Source: Hydra vulgaris
Taxonomy: Eukaryota; Cnidaria; Hydrozoa; Anthoathecata; Hydridae
Direction of reading: 5' to 3'
Length of the DNA: 64,000 bases
NCBI RefSeq assembly: GCF_038396675.1
Contig: NC_088932.1
Span: 23,201,001-23,265,000, forward strand
Position numbers and translations under genes: made by a program. The notes beneath the pieces were generated by a model that was not told the origin of the DNA, made no database searches, and saw only the letters and a list, made by a program, of their open reading frames with translations. Of this stretch, positions 1 to 10,893 are shown piece after piece; the first letter of the stretch is position 1, and each line of letters starts with the position of its first letter.

Positions 1-209
1 GGATGAAAAACTATTACCCTACAAAATTTCAGGTGATCACCATCTTTATTTAAAAAGTTATGGTTTGTCAAAAATCGAAAAAAACTGCTGTAAGCTCCTG
101 ATACACAAATGTTTCGGATTTTGGTCATTTTTAATTCAATTATAACTTTTGAATAAATTGATCAATCAAGCTGAAATTTTCTATATAAATATATATAATA
201 TATATATTA

Positions 210-271
<62 letters not shown>

Positions 272-283
272 ATATATATATAT

Positions 284-324
<41 letters not shown>

Positions 325-773
325 GAATATATATATATATATATATATATTCATATATGTGCTTTAATACCACAGGATATTTGCCCACTAAAGTACCTCT
401 AGCGACTAAAATAATTTTTTAACTATTTATTACTCTGACAACTAATTTAAAATTGTCCAAATTTGGCCACTGACTGATCTGAATTTCATTTTGTTTAGAT
501 ATATTTATATATATTTATGTGTGTGTTCAGCGATTTTTAACAATCTTTAACCATTTTTCATAAAATAAAAACAATTTAAAAAGTTAAAAGCGTGCTGCAT
601 ATTAACTTAATAATGAGGAAGAGATAGTTTTTCAAATTATTTTTAAATGCGGCCTGGAGATAAATTTCTTATCAAAATTCAGGAAACTCCCACCAAATGG
701 GACTGAGTTGACAGGTCTGTATACAGATATTAAACTGTTAATAAAGTATATAAATGTTAAACTATATAAATAT
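1..773. repeat. AT microsatellite and AT-rich flank
   Basis: Positions about 184-355 are an interrupted (TA)n microsatellite. Long Ile-Tyr open frames across it are artefacts of the repeat. The remaining sequence to 773 is AT-rich and shows no gene. Confidence 0.9.
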
Positions 774-1680
774 TTACATACATTACATACATTACATACA
801 TTACATACATTACATACATTACATGCATTACATACATTACATACATTACATACATTACATACATTACATACATTACATACATTACATACATTACATACAT
901 TACATACATTACATACATTACATACATTACATACATTACATACATTACATACAATACATACATTACATACATTACATACATTACATACATTACATACATT
1001 ACATACATTACATACATTACATACATTACATACATTACATACATTACATACATTACATACATTACATACATTACATACATTACATACATTACATACATTA
1101 CATACATTACATACATTACATACATTACATACATTACATACATTACATACATTACATACATTACATACATTACATACATTACATACATTACATACATTAC
1201 ATACATTACATACATTACATACATTACATACATTACATACATTACATACATTACATACATTACATACATTACATACATTACATACATTACATACATTACA
1301 TACATTACATACATTACATACATTACATACATTACATACATTACATACATTACATACATTACATACATTACATACATTACATACATTACATACATTACAT
1401 ACATTACATACATTACATACATTACATACATTACATACATTACATACATTACATGCATTACATACATTACATGCATTACATGCATTACATACATTACATA
1501 CATTACATACATTACATACATTACATACATTACATACATTACATACATTACATACATTACATACATTACATACATTACATACATTACATACATTACATAC
1601 ATTACATACATTACATACATTACATACATTACATACATTACATACATTACATACATAAATACATACATACATACATACAT
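774..1680. repeat. 9-bp minisatellite, about 98 copies
   Basis: A tandem array of the unit CATTACATA runs from about 774 to 1655 with very few variants (mostly ACATG for ACATA). It is followed by a short run of ACAT tetranucleotides to 1680. Because nine is divisible by three and the unit has no stop in several frames, it gives long open frames of repeated His-Thr-Leu, Ile-His-Tyr or Asn-Val-Cys on both strands. These are not genes. The array ends about 10 bp before the Tc1-type transposon. Confidence 0.97.
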
Positions 1681-1791
1681 TAGAATTTACAGGGTTATTC
1701 AAAATTATAATCACTTGTATTCAAAATTATAATCACATGTATTCAATATTATAATCGCCTTAAAATTCATGAAAATTTTATTACTTCCGTG

Positions 1792-2808
1792 ATGGTAAGA
1801 AAAACAAGAAAGCAAGTAACGAAAGAAATTTTTAATATGGTTATAAATATGCAAGAAAGCAAAAAATATACTATCAAACAGATTTCAAATACCGTAAATC
1901 TCTGCACCAGGGCAATTGGAAAAATAATTAATAAATATGAAGATGGAGTTGCGTTTGTATCATCTGGTGAAAAACTTAAAGCAACTTGTCTTAATAAAAG
2001 AAGAGTTTTTGATCCAATTGAACAACTATTGTACAATTCCATTTTAATTGATAATTCAATAACACAAAATGAGTTAAAAACTCTCATACATGATGTAAAT
2101 GGTGTTATAATATCACAACCATCTATATCAAGAAAAATTAAAAAGATAGAGATGAGTCGAAAAAGACTCTCTTCGATTCCAATTGAAAGAAATGATATAG
2201 AAAAAATCAACGCAAGAATTATCTATGCAGCCGAGATATCAAGAATCGGGAATAAAAATCTCGCGTTTCTTGATGAAACTGTTTTTAATCAGCATTCGAA
2301 AAGAAGATATGGTTATTCACCTCTGAATATAAAAGCCTTTGTTGCTGTTCCAGCAAATAAATCGGTTAATAAAAGTTTAATATGTGCTATTGATTATAAT
2401 GGGATCATTGGTTATAAATATAGAACAGGCTCTTGTAATGGAACTGAATTTATCAATTTTATTTCAGTGTTGGCTCCATATTTCGCATCGCACCCGAATA
2501 GCATTTTAATTATGGATAATGCCAGAACTCATAAAACTCATGAAGTTCAACGAGTATTAAGTTCTCTTAATATTCCATTTAAATTTATTGTGCCTTATTC
2601 TCCTGAATTAAATTCAATAAAGGAATTTTTTTCAATGTTTAAATCAAGATATTGTGCAATACGAAGAGCAAACCCAACATTAACAATTGAACAATGCTTA
2701 GATTTGGTGGCATCATCTGATAATGATTATTCATTACAATGCCATGGATTTTATGAAAATATGAGAAGATGGGCTCAAAAGGCTCAAAACGGTGAACAAT
2801 TCATTTAA
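1792..2808 (+). CDS. Tc1/IS630-type transposase, catalytic Glu replaced
   Basis: An uninterrupted 338-residue frame. The start chosen is the ATG at 1792; the preceding GTG is not needed. Residues about 20-50 form a helix-turn-helix DNA-binding segment (TIKQISNTVNLCTRAIGKII). The RNase H-like catalytic core follows. The first Asp is in FLDETVFNQHSKRRYGYSP and the second is in LIMDNARTHKTH. The third acidic position, normally in a motif like SPELNPIEEFW, reads SPELNSIKEFF here. At DD34E spacing there is Lys instead of Glu (and Ser for the preceding Pro), with a Glu one residue later. The family cuts and pastes its element into TA sites. This copy may therefore be inactive unless the shifted Glu serves. 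Family assignment is firm; the loss of activity is inferred. Confidence 0.92.
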   Translation: MVRKTRKQVTKEIFNMVINMQESKKYTIKQISNTVNLCTRAIGKIINKYEDGVAFVSSGEKLKATCLNKRRVFDPIEQLLYNSILIDNSITQNELKTLIHDVNGVIISQPSISRKIKKIEMSRKRLSSIPIERNDIEKINARIIYAAEISRIGNKNLAFLDETVFNQHSKRRYGYSPLNIKAFVAVPANKSVNKSLICAIDYNGIIGYKYRTGSCNGTEFINFISVLAPYFASHPNSILIMDNARTHKTHEVQRVLSSLNIPFKFIVPYSPELNSIKEFFSMFKSRYCAIRRANPTLTIEQCLDLVASSDNDYSLQCHGFYENMRRWAQKAQNGEQFI

Positions 2809-2869
2809 TTAAATAAATAATATAATTTTTTTATTTAAAATTTTATTAAGTTTTTAATAAAAATTGTCA

Positions 2870-3042
2870 ATAATTTTGAATATATGTGACTATAATTTTG
2901 AATACAAGTGATTATAATTTTGAAAAGATCTGATTATAATTTTGAATAGATCTGATTATAATTTTGAATAGATGCGATTATAATTTTGAATACAAGTGAT
3001 TATAATTTTGAATACAAGTGATTATAATTTTGAATAACCCTG
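2870..3042. repeat. subterminal repeat array of the Tc1 element
   Basis: About eight imperfect copies of a roughly 20-bp unit (GATTATAATTTTGAATACAA and variants with AGATCT or AGATGC) lead into the right terminus. The left end has only about three. Such direct repeats in Tc1-like ends usually act as transposase-binding sites; that role is inferred. Confidence 0.75.
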
Positions 3043-3044
3043 TA

Positions 3045-4239
3045 ATATACAACACCAACACTATAATTAGGAATTGATACTTTTCCTGATAAAATTAGAA
3101 GTTCTTTTAAAAAATGGAAACAATGTTACTTAGCCAAGTGTTTATACAAAAAAAACTTAATAATGCCTACTTTCATTATTGGTGGAAGATTTTATACTGT
3201 AGTATTTACTTGATAATTAGGGTAAGATGTTTAAAGTTTTTCAAATAAATTTAAAAATTTAGTCTGTTAACAGACTAAATTTAGTCTGACTTACTATGCT
3301 TTATTTATTTAGATAATACTTTATACATCTGAATCTTATTAAAATTAAGTACTATTTCTAACTAAGAAATATCATATTTAAAAAAGTTAAGCATTTTATT
3401 TTAATGGTTGCAATAAAAATAGGTTATAAAATATAACTTTATTGAAATATTTTTATACCATCTGCATGCATTCTATTAAGTTTTACTTGCCTTTCCATTA
3501 CGGCAAATTATTTTTGTAATGACTTGTTAATGAGACAATAATTGTCAATGTGCCACTTCCTCAACGTTGACAAAGCAACGTTTTATTAAGGTTGACACAG
3601 TAAGTTGAATAAATGCGATGCATTGAGAAGATAAGTTATAATTTATACGCTTATTCAACGATGAAAATGTAACGTTTAAAAAGCGGTTTGTTTTAAGGTT
3701 GATAAAGCATAAATTTTAAACGTTTTTAATGTGGCTTTTTGCGTAAATTGATTCCATGTTGAATAAATGTTTTTTTTTGAGAAGCTAAATTATGTTACAA
3801 TTTCAACGCTTATTCAACGTTGAAAGCACGTTGTATACAAAAACAGACATTTATTCAAAGTTGAAAACGTGGTTTTTGTGACTGTAACGCTTTTTCTACG
3901 CTACGACCGGTTTCAACGTTGATTCAACCCCGCATGTTTGCTGGGGACTCTTGCTCCTCATTAGTCATTTATTTTAATCCAGGGGATTAGAAGTTCCAGC
4001 GGTAAAAAAAAATTAGTTAGTTATATGATTAATTGCCTAAAATAGTTTGAAATATAAATAGGTATTTTTTTTTTAATATGTATTTATATATTTTCACAAC
4101 TACATATTAGTTATAAATTTTTTTCACACCATAATATAAACAAAATATACTTCCGTTACAAAAGATTATATTTAACCAAATACTTTTAAAATATATCTAA
4201 CAAAAAAAAAAAAAACAGAAAAAATAACACTCAGCTAAA
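3045..4239. repeat. no gene; CAACGTTGA-type dispersed repeat
   Basis: From about 3540 to 3950 the sequence repeats the motif CAACGTTGA and close variants (TTCAACGTTGA, TATTCAACG, AAGGTTGA) in both orientations, ending near CCCCGCATGTTTGCTGGGG. This looks like a non-coding dispersed repeat or MITE of unassigned family. A perfect 28-bp palindrome lies at 3255-3282. No coding sequence was seen in the rest. Confidence 0.55.
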
Positions 4240-6120
4240 AAAAAGAAAAGATTAAAAAATAAAAATAATATAAAATAATTTTAAATATAGGAAGCATTAG
4301 TTGAATATATTTTGAAAGACTTGTTAAGATATTTTTTACGTTTTTTAGATTAGATCTTTTCTCACGTTGTAGATTGTTTTAGTTCAAATTTTGATTTACC
4401 ATGTGAAATAGAACAATTCTATGTAGTTATCTATATTAAGAACAAGATTTTTAGGTTTTGATTTTAAAGAAAATATATTGTCAGAAAGAGTAATTAAAGT
4501 GTATTTCGGAATTAATTTGTTATATAAATAAGGGGCCGCGATAAGTGATAGAGAATTAAAAGTTTTTTGTTTTTTTTCCAGGTACGATAAAGTTACCAGT
4601 TGCTCTTGTGTTAAACTTATTGGTAGTTAAATGAAAGAAGTTTTCAGTAAATTGTGAAGGAACTAATCCCATTTTGTATTTTAGCACAAATCGTATACTA
4701 GAATTTAAACCTGAAAAACACCTTTCCAGGTGTTTTTCAGGTTGCTTACATTTTCATTAAAATATTTTTGAGAAGTATAATTTTTTTAGAGTATTGAATT
4801 AAATTGTTAACCTGATATCTGTAAGATTTAAAACGCTGAAAGTATTCTGATTTTAAGTTCTGATTTGTACATTTATAAACTTTTGGTGTATTTTATTTTT
4901 GATTTTAATAGACTTAATGATCCCAGAGGTGATCAATGGTTTAGAGTTTTTTGTGTTTTTATTGTAGACAATTTGAATGGTGCGCAATAATCAAGAAGTT
5001 TGTTGATAATTTCCAAGAATTTTGTTATTGAATTATTGATATTTTCATTTGCTTCTTCAATAATAGGATCCCAATCTGTAACTTTAGGTTGATCAAGAAA
5101 TAGCTTGTTGTCAAAACTCTTAAAACATCGACGATATGATTTTGGGTGTAGTTTTTCAAAGTTTTTTGAAGGTGTTGTATATGGTGGTCAGGTAGAGAAT
5201 ATGTTACATTGTCAAATAGGAGATTAGGTTTGTAAAAGTTTAAAAATATGTTGTCTATAAGTGCTTTAGATTGTGGTGTTAATCTACTTGGTTAGGTAAT
5301 AAAAGGAAAGAGAGATTAAGAACACATGGAATCAAGAAAATTAGAAACATCATTGGAAGAATTATAGTTTAGGAGATTAATGTTAAAGATATTATTAAAC
5401 TCTGCAATGCTCATACAGGGGTGGTGGTAGATGCATCCTATAACTATGTTCTTTTTTCCTAGACGTAATATTTCAATAAAGGATGACTCTAGCTCTTTTG
5501 TTTTTGGATTTGAAAGTCAGCTCTTAACTTTTATTTCAGATCCATTTTTATGTACATAAGTGTTCCCCCTCTATTTGAGTAAGAGTCAGAATGCTCAATA
5601 GAATAGACATTTAGATTGATACTAGTTTTAGGCAATTGAACTTGGATTAAGCGAGATTCAGTTATTGCTATGATGCTGGGTTTATTATCTATGAGGAAGA
5701 GCAAACAATTTAGATCGTCAATGTAGTATGCTAATGAAGATATATTAACATGAAAGAAGACCTTTCAATCTTTTTTTACAACACCATTAAACTCGGAAGT
5801 ATCTTAGTATTTGCACTTTATTTTATTGTTATTAAAACTTTTAAAATTCTTGATGGAATTTTTCAGATATGTTTGTATTTCATCAACTAAATCGTATGAC
5901 AATCCATTTATATCATTTATTGTAAGCTGAAATTCGCTATCTATCAGAGATTAGAAAGATTGAGTGTTTTCTAAACAGAGTAAGCAATACCAAGACCCAC
6001 TTTCTCTCTTTAAGGAGTTGTAGGTTTTATTATCAATTTGTTACAATCTGTAATAATTTCAGAGATTGAAGAAGAGGGTAGATGATTGGAGCTATTGAAA
6101 ATGTATATTTTTATATTATT
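4240..6120 (-). pseudogene. L2/CR1-type LINE relic, reverse transcriptase deleted
   Basis: Read on the minus strand, 6060-5960 encodes a zinc-knuckle-like piece (NSLKRESGSWYCLLCLEN). From 5770 to 5380 there is an APE-type endonuclease with SLAYYIDDLNCLLFLIDN, an AITESR motif and IGCIYHHPCM. Around 5150-4920 lies YRRCFKSFDNKLFLDQ. A linker piece follows near 4900-4740 (QRFKSYRYQVNNLIQYSKK). The text then jumps to what looks like the 3' end of the ORF (NKLIPKYTLITLSDNIFSLK), so the reverse transcriptase is missing. Frameshifts and stops are frequent. LINEs copy themselves by target-primed reverse transcription; this copy cannot. Confidence 0.75.
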
Positions 6121-6124
6121 ATTA

Positions 6125-9079
6125 TTCAGTGATCAAATACAAATACAATAATCTATTTATAATTTGATAAAGAAGTGCTACAACAGGCCCCTCTATGCTG
6201 ACAAACATGGAGATACAGACTCTACAGACAAAGCATCAATTTTATCTATAAATTTACTTTCTTATGTTGGTTTTGAAAGCGTTGATGGATTGAGCGTTCA
6301 CTGCTTTTTGTAAAAGCGCATTCCATGGGGCGACAATTCTATTTGAAAAAAAGTTATATCCTCACAGTTTTTTACCATCTGACGTTCTAGTTTGTGGTTA
6401 TGGCCTCTTGAAATATATTTATCTTTACTTTTTGAAAATTTTTGCGAAACTATAAAACTGACAAGCTTGAGTTTACGAGTAATTTAAGTGAAATAAATAA
6501 AGCGAATGTAAGTGAAATAGAGTGCGCCATAAATAAAAACTTCAAATGCGAAATGTTTTTTGAGTCGCCCTAGCATTCTATTTGCTACTGATGCGGCTGA
6601 CTCTATTAGTGGTCTGAAGTTAAGGTCATTCGAGACCATCACACCAAGATCTCTTCGACTGTGGTTTCTTCGAGAGGACGACGGGTGCCATTGACGTTAG
6701 ACATTGAGTATTTGTACGTTGACTTGTTATATCCGCGCCCAACATGCATTACTTTGCATTTCTCAACGTCGAAATGCAAGAGCCAAATATGTGACAATTC
6801 CACTGCTCTTTCAACGTCATCTTGGAGAGTGATGTTGTCCGACTCCTTTTTAATTATCCCTTATTATTATTTTGCTGTCGTCGGCAAACAGTTTCATATG
6901 ATGAGTAATTCTGTCCGGCAGGCCGTTTACAAAGATTACGAATAGCAATCGGCCCAAGACCGAGCCTTGAGGCAATCCACTAGTGACTGCTTTCCATTCA
7001 GAAGTAGTGCCGTTTATAACCACTTGTTTACATCGATTGCTTAGCCAAGCTGCGATCGAGTCAGCGAGAGCGCCTTGAATACCGTACGCTCTCAGCTTAT
7101 GAAGAAGGCGTTTATGTGGTACTTTGTCGAAAGCCTTCGCAAAGTCTGTGTAAATGACGACTACTGCATGTCTGCAGTGAGTTGCTACCGTCATGATGTC
7201 CCGAGTTACTAAAAAGTTTGATACGCATCCCTTAGGATGAACAAAGGCATGCTGGTTTGGAGAAATTAGACCATTAGCAACACAGTGTTCCATTATTTTT
7301 TTTTGTAAAATACTTTCCATAATTTTGCATGGTATGGAGGTGAGCGAGACTGGCCGGTAGTTGGATGCTTTTAGCCTACTTGAGAATAGGTGTTACATTC
7401 GATTTTTTTCACAAGTCAGAAACTACACCAGTTGCAAACGAGCACTTATGGATAAGCGAAAGAGACTTGGCAAAGGTACCTGAACATTTACTAAGGACCC
7501 GTGGATGTAAGCCATCGTAGCCGGTTGATTTTCTTTCATCAAGGTTGTTTAGGCATTTTTATACTACATCAATAGAGAAATTTGCTGAAAGTCGTACTGA
7601 AGCAGCTTGCTGACGCAAACTGCTTTAGTACGACTTTCAAAGCCTGGCACTGAACGTTTGGGCTCTAAAACAAAGACTGATTGAAAATAGTTATTTAACG
7701 ATGCGTATATATCGCCGGTATTGGTTGTGATGTTGCTATTGACTGTTTCAAGCAATGTAATGTTGTTACTGACGCTCTGCTTGCTTCTTACATGTGCATA
7801 TAAGCGTTTAGGGTTGCTTTCGGAATCCCTGACGAGCAGCTCTTTGTACTTCTGTCTACCAGCTTTGACCATTTTTTAACTTATTTGCAGGTAGTGCAAT
7901 GCGATATTTTGAGATTTTATATTTTACTTGGCCCAAGAGGTGCGTTTAGCTTTGACCGCCTCAATAAGTTCTTGTGTTACCCATTGCTCCTGTTTTTCTG
8001 TAAAGAGAGTGGTAGTTGATGGAATGTGTAGGTTAGTGGCTTCATTGTACACGTTTGCTAGAACCTGGTAATCATCGTTTGCATTTAGTCCAGTGAATAC
8101 TGTTTCCCATTCAACAGCAATATGAGCTGATATTGCAGCGTAGTTTGCTCGATTCCAAATGAGTCGAGGTTTTAGCGGCAAAGTAGGCGAGTTGTTGAGG
8201 CATGCAACAGCAAATTGAACTTCGATGAAGCTATGCGCTTGGCCCATTTGAGAATCGCCTTGTTTAATGAAGATTACACGGTCTGGCTCATTTTTTATAA
8301 TAAGATCGAGTGTACTAGTAAGCTCGACGTGTCGACTACTACGGTAGGTTGGGAACATGATAAGCTGAGTTAAAGTGACATTAATCAAGGCACTTCTGGA
8401 ACCTGATGTCGCCTTGACACTCACCTCTCACGTGAGCAACAGTTGCAATGCCGCCGTTAACTTCAATAGACTCATAAGATGTATGGCTGAAATTGAAATC
8501 GCCTAACAGTAGCATTGCAGAGCAGTTTATATTAGACAGTATCTGTTGAGTGGTAGTGATCGATGTGTTACACTGAGTAAGAACTTGATCATTTTTTTCG
8601 TGTGAACAAAATAAGCAGCCGAGGAGAATTGATTCTTGACCAAGTTTTATTTTTCGCCAGATTTGCTTAATTGATGTTGAGTTGAGCTGAGTAGAACTAT
8701 CTTCGCTGACTATGATATCGTCTCTTGTGTAAACTGCAGCTCCACCGCCCCTATTGTCTGTCTTAGCGATGTGGTTGTAGTAGGGTACGGCAACGTCTGA
8801 TAAATCTGTGAACCAAGTTTCCGCAAAAAATATGACGTGGGGCCGGCTGAATATATGTAGAGCTGATAGTCTAGCAAAGAGCTTTTGGCGTTTTTCATTG
8901 TTGAGTGAACATGGGTTGTTTGCCCGGTAAATTAGATGGCTAGGTGAAACTGTAGAAGCGTCGGGTTGTATCGGTTTTATTTTTGCTTTAGTTATTGGTC
9001 TAGGACGTCTAGTTGGCAGTGGAGATTTCTGAGTTAGGAGCGGCTGTGTGGCTAGCGTAGTCTGACAGAGCTCTAGTCT
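6125..9079 (-). pseudogene. CR1/jockey-type LINE, nearly full length but broken
   Basis: In minus-strand order: an N-terminal linker, then an APE endonuclease (8930-8380) with FFAETWF, RGGGAAVYTR and LLLGDFNF. It continues out of frame (8424-7924) with LDLIIKNEPDRV. A connector follows (7872-7564), then a reverse transcriptase (7380-6560) with NYRPVSLTSI, YTDFAKAFDKVPH, SGLPQGSVLG and the catalytic KLFADDS. The C-terminal end (6410-6200) has RGHNHKLERQMVKNCEDIT and APWNALLQKAVNAQSI. The canonical endonuclease GKSDH box is degraded to QMGQAHSF. Frameshifts lie near 8400, 6860 and 6650 with stops between 7320 and 7924. Base composition is clearly more GC-rich than the surroundings. Confidence 0.9.
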
Positions 9080-9223
9080 GGCATGCTGGTTTGGAGAAAT
9101 TAGACCATTAGCAACACAGTGTTCCATTATTTTTTTTTGTAAAATACTTTCCATAATTTTGCATGGTATGGAGGTGAGCGAGACTGGCCGGTAGTTGGAT
9201 GCTTTTAGCCTACTTGAGAATAG
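9080..9223. repeat. 144-bp direct duplication of LINE RT segment
   Basis: This segment appears identical to 7246-7389 and lies in the same orientation. It carries the minus-strand start of the reverse transcriptase (ASNYRPVSLTSIPCKIM, ILQKKIMEHC) fused upstream of the endonuclease, so the long minus-strand frame 9154-8381 is a chimera. Identity over the whole length suggests a recent duplication or a template jump. Confidence 0.88.
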
Positions 9224-9609
9224 TAAGTGATAAAATAAGATAAATAAGATAAATTTAAGTGATAAAATATAGTATATATGACAAGATAGTGCATATATAT
9301 ATATATCTATATATATATATACATACTAATTTGTACATACATACATACGCACACACATTTATATTCATATATAAAAATGCACAAATATATAAACATAAAA
9401 CATACATGCAATACAAAATATATATACATATAATATAGACAATTTATATAGTATGGAGTAATATATGAATCAAACTTTGGATATTTAAGTAGAACTAACA
9501 AAAGTTAATAATGAGCAACAACAAAAATTAAAATTGTAGTAATTTTCAATGAACGGTAGCTTTAACTCTTTGGAGGAAATTATTAGTCGTCACAGGATTA
9601 ACTCTTTAA
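9224..9609. repeat. low-complexity ATA/CATA repeats
   Basis: Short runs of ATAT, ACAT and CACA (about 9240-9440) follow the LINE. No gene is supported. Confidence 0.7.
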
Positions 9610-9837
9610 GTGATTGAATATGACTTTAGAAAAGAAGGGAACCATTATAATGAGTTTGTTGAGAAACAGCTAAATAAGAAAATAAAGTTTTTGAATAATG
9701 TAAATAAACTAAGTAATAATGCTTTACGTCTAAGTGCAGACCAGTTGTCTGATTTGAAACAAAGTATCAATGCAAACAAAGTTATTGTAAAATGCAATGT
9801 AAACTGTCATTGTAGGTTCGCACATAAAATTTTTTAA
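9610..9837 (+). other. unrecognised small ORF
   Basis: A 75-residue frame rich in Asn, Lys and Leu. The stretch LSNNALRLSADQLSDLKQSI looks like an ordinary amphipathic protein sequence rather than repeat noise, followed by three Cys or His residues (CNVNCHCRFAH). An adjacent frame at 9550 (MNGSFNSLEEIISRHRINSL) stops just before it. It may be a decayed gene piece or exon. No family is recognised. Confidence 0.25.
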
Positions 9838-10759
9838 CTATTTATATATAAGACTATTATATACCATTGCAAAGAGCTTTAAATTAGTATTAAAATAGCG
9901 AAAATTTCATAAAAAAAGAATGGTTCTATAAAAGGTTAAGCAAGTTTGAGTATCAAAATTTAACTACAAGTATTACTTAAGAAAACTACGACCAACTTCA
10001 TAATTTCACGTTCGGCTAACGGTAGTTTTGTTATAGAACTTTGTTGCAAACTCGCGCAGTATTTTTCTTCAGGTTTGAATTTTTATTGAGCAAAACACTG
10101 AAGTAGCGATAATAAAAATTTTGTTAACTAAGATAATATTTCTTTTATAATAAAAAATAATTTAAAAATTAATTTACAAAGGTATATAAAAAGTATTGCG
10201 AACATCATATAAAAACGATTATAATATTATTACGTACATTTTTAAAAAACAAAAATATTTACCAGCAAAACGCTTTATCCTATCAAGTATAAAATATATA
10301 AAATATAGGAAAAACGTGTCACTGGGCTATCTGATATTTCAATTTCTGTCCCTATATTACTGTAGTTATAGTTTAAAATTTTTACCCCGTTCCACAATAA
10401 AATTTTAATTACCTTCTTATAAAGAAACTTATAAAATATTCTTATAAAAAATTCTAAAATATTCTTATAAAATATTCTTATAAAAAAAAAGACGTGTATT
10501 TAATATTGGTGGGGCCTTAAAAAATAGTAAGACTAGTCCAATTGTACTTGAGACACTACAACACTGACCTTATCATATAATTAGCGAAAATATTTTATGT
10601 CAAATATTAAGATAAGTAGCTACCATATCTCTTCCGATACATACCCCTCCTCTAAAATAGATTAGTATTCTGCTCCAATAAAAAAATACGCCAATCAAAT
10701 GTAAGTAGTTATTTGTTTGTAAATATAATTAGTAGATAAAAAAAATTACACTTAAACAA
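9838..10759. other. intergenic, nothing recognised
   Basis: AT-rich sequence with short direct repeats (TTCTTATAAAATA at about 10438-10485). No coding, RNA or transposon signature was seen. Confidence 0.5.
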
Positions 10760-10893
10760 TTATTTTCCCTTTTGCTTAATAATGTTTTTAACAGAATTGT
10801 GGCTATGAAAATAGCCTTTTTTGTGTGTGAAGATTTTGACTTCATAATGCGAACAAGGTGCAAATTTTCCTTTTACCATTGAGCATTGACATC
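10760..10893 (-). other. possible terminal exon, Cys/His-rich
   Basis: On the minus strand a splice acceptor (CTCTTAG) at 10894 opens a frame of about 44 residues with CQCSMVKGKFAPCSHYEVK and ending in QKGK then TAA. The CxC spacing, Lys/His content and clean acceptor suggest a real or former last exon. No upstream exon was linked to it and no family is recognised. It could belong to the decayed gene at 12.3-15.1 kb. Confidence 0.25.

Larger units (their letters stand above)
1690..3042 (+). mobile_element. Tc1/mariner-IS630 type DNA transposon
   Basis: The element is 1353 bp and is flanked on both sides by TA (1688-1689 and 3043-3044), the target duplication of this superfamily. The ends are inverted repeats starting CAGGGTTATTCAAAATTATA. 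One open transposase gene fills the centre. Both ends are built from a repeated unit of about 20 bp containing TTCAAAATTATAATCA: about three copies on the left (1696-1760) and about eight on the right (2870-3042). The termini and open frame point to a young copy. Confidence 0.93.

Noticed and set aside
140..388. Ile-Tyr-rich frames over TA repeats here and at 25.4, 37.3 and 45.6 kb
   Set aside because: They follow directly from the dinucleotide repeat, which has no stop in these frames; there is no start context, splice site or protein-like composition.
774..1655. CRISPR-like array
   Set aside because: A 9-bp unit without spacers in eukaryotic DNA is a minisatellite.
632..1714. Four long overlapping frames (up to 360 codons) on both strands
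   Set aside because: All are produced by the 9-bp minisatellite being open in several frames.
1767..2210. 147-residue minus-strand frame
   Set aside because: It is antisense to the Tc1-type transposase, which has clear catalytic motifs on the plus strand.
8381..9154. One 257-residue LINE protein starting MESILQKK
   Set aside because: The start belongs to a duplicated RT segment; the frame is a chimera.
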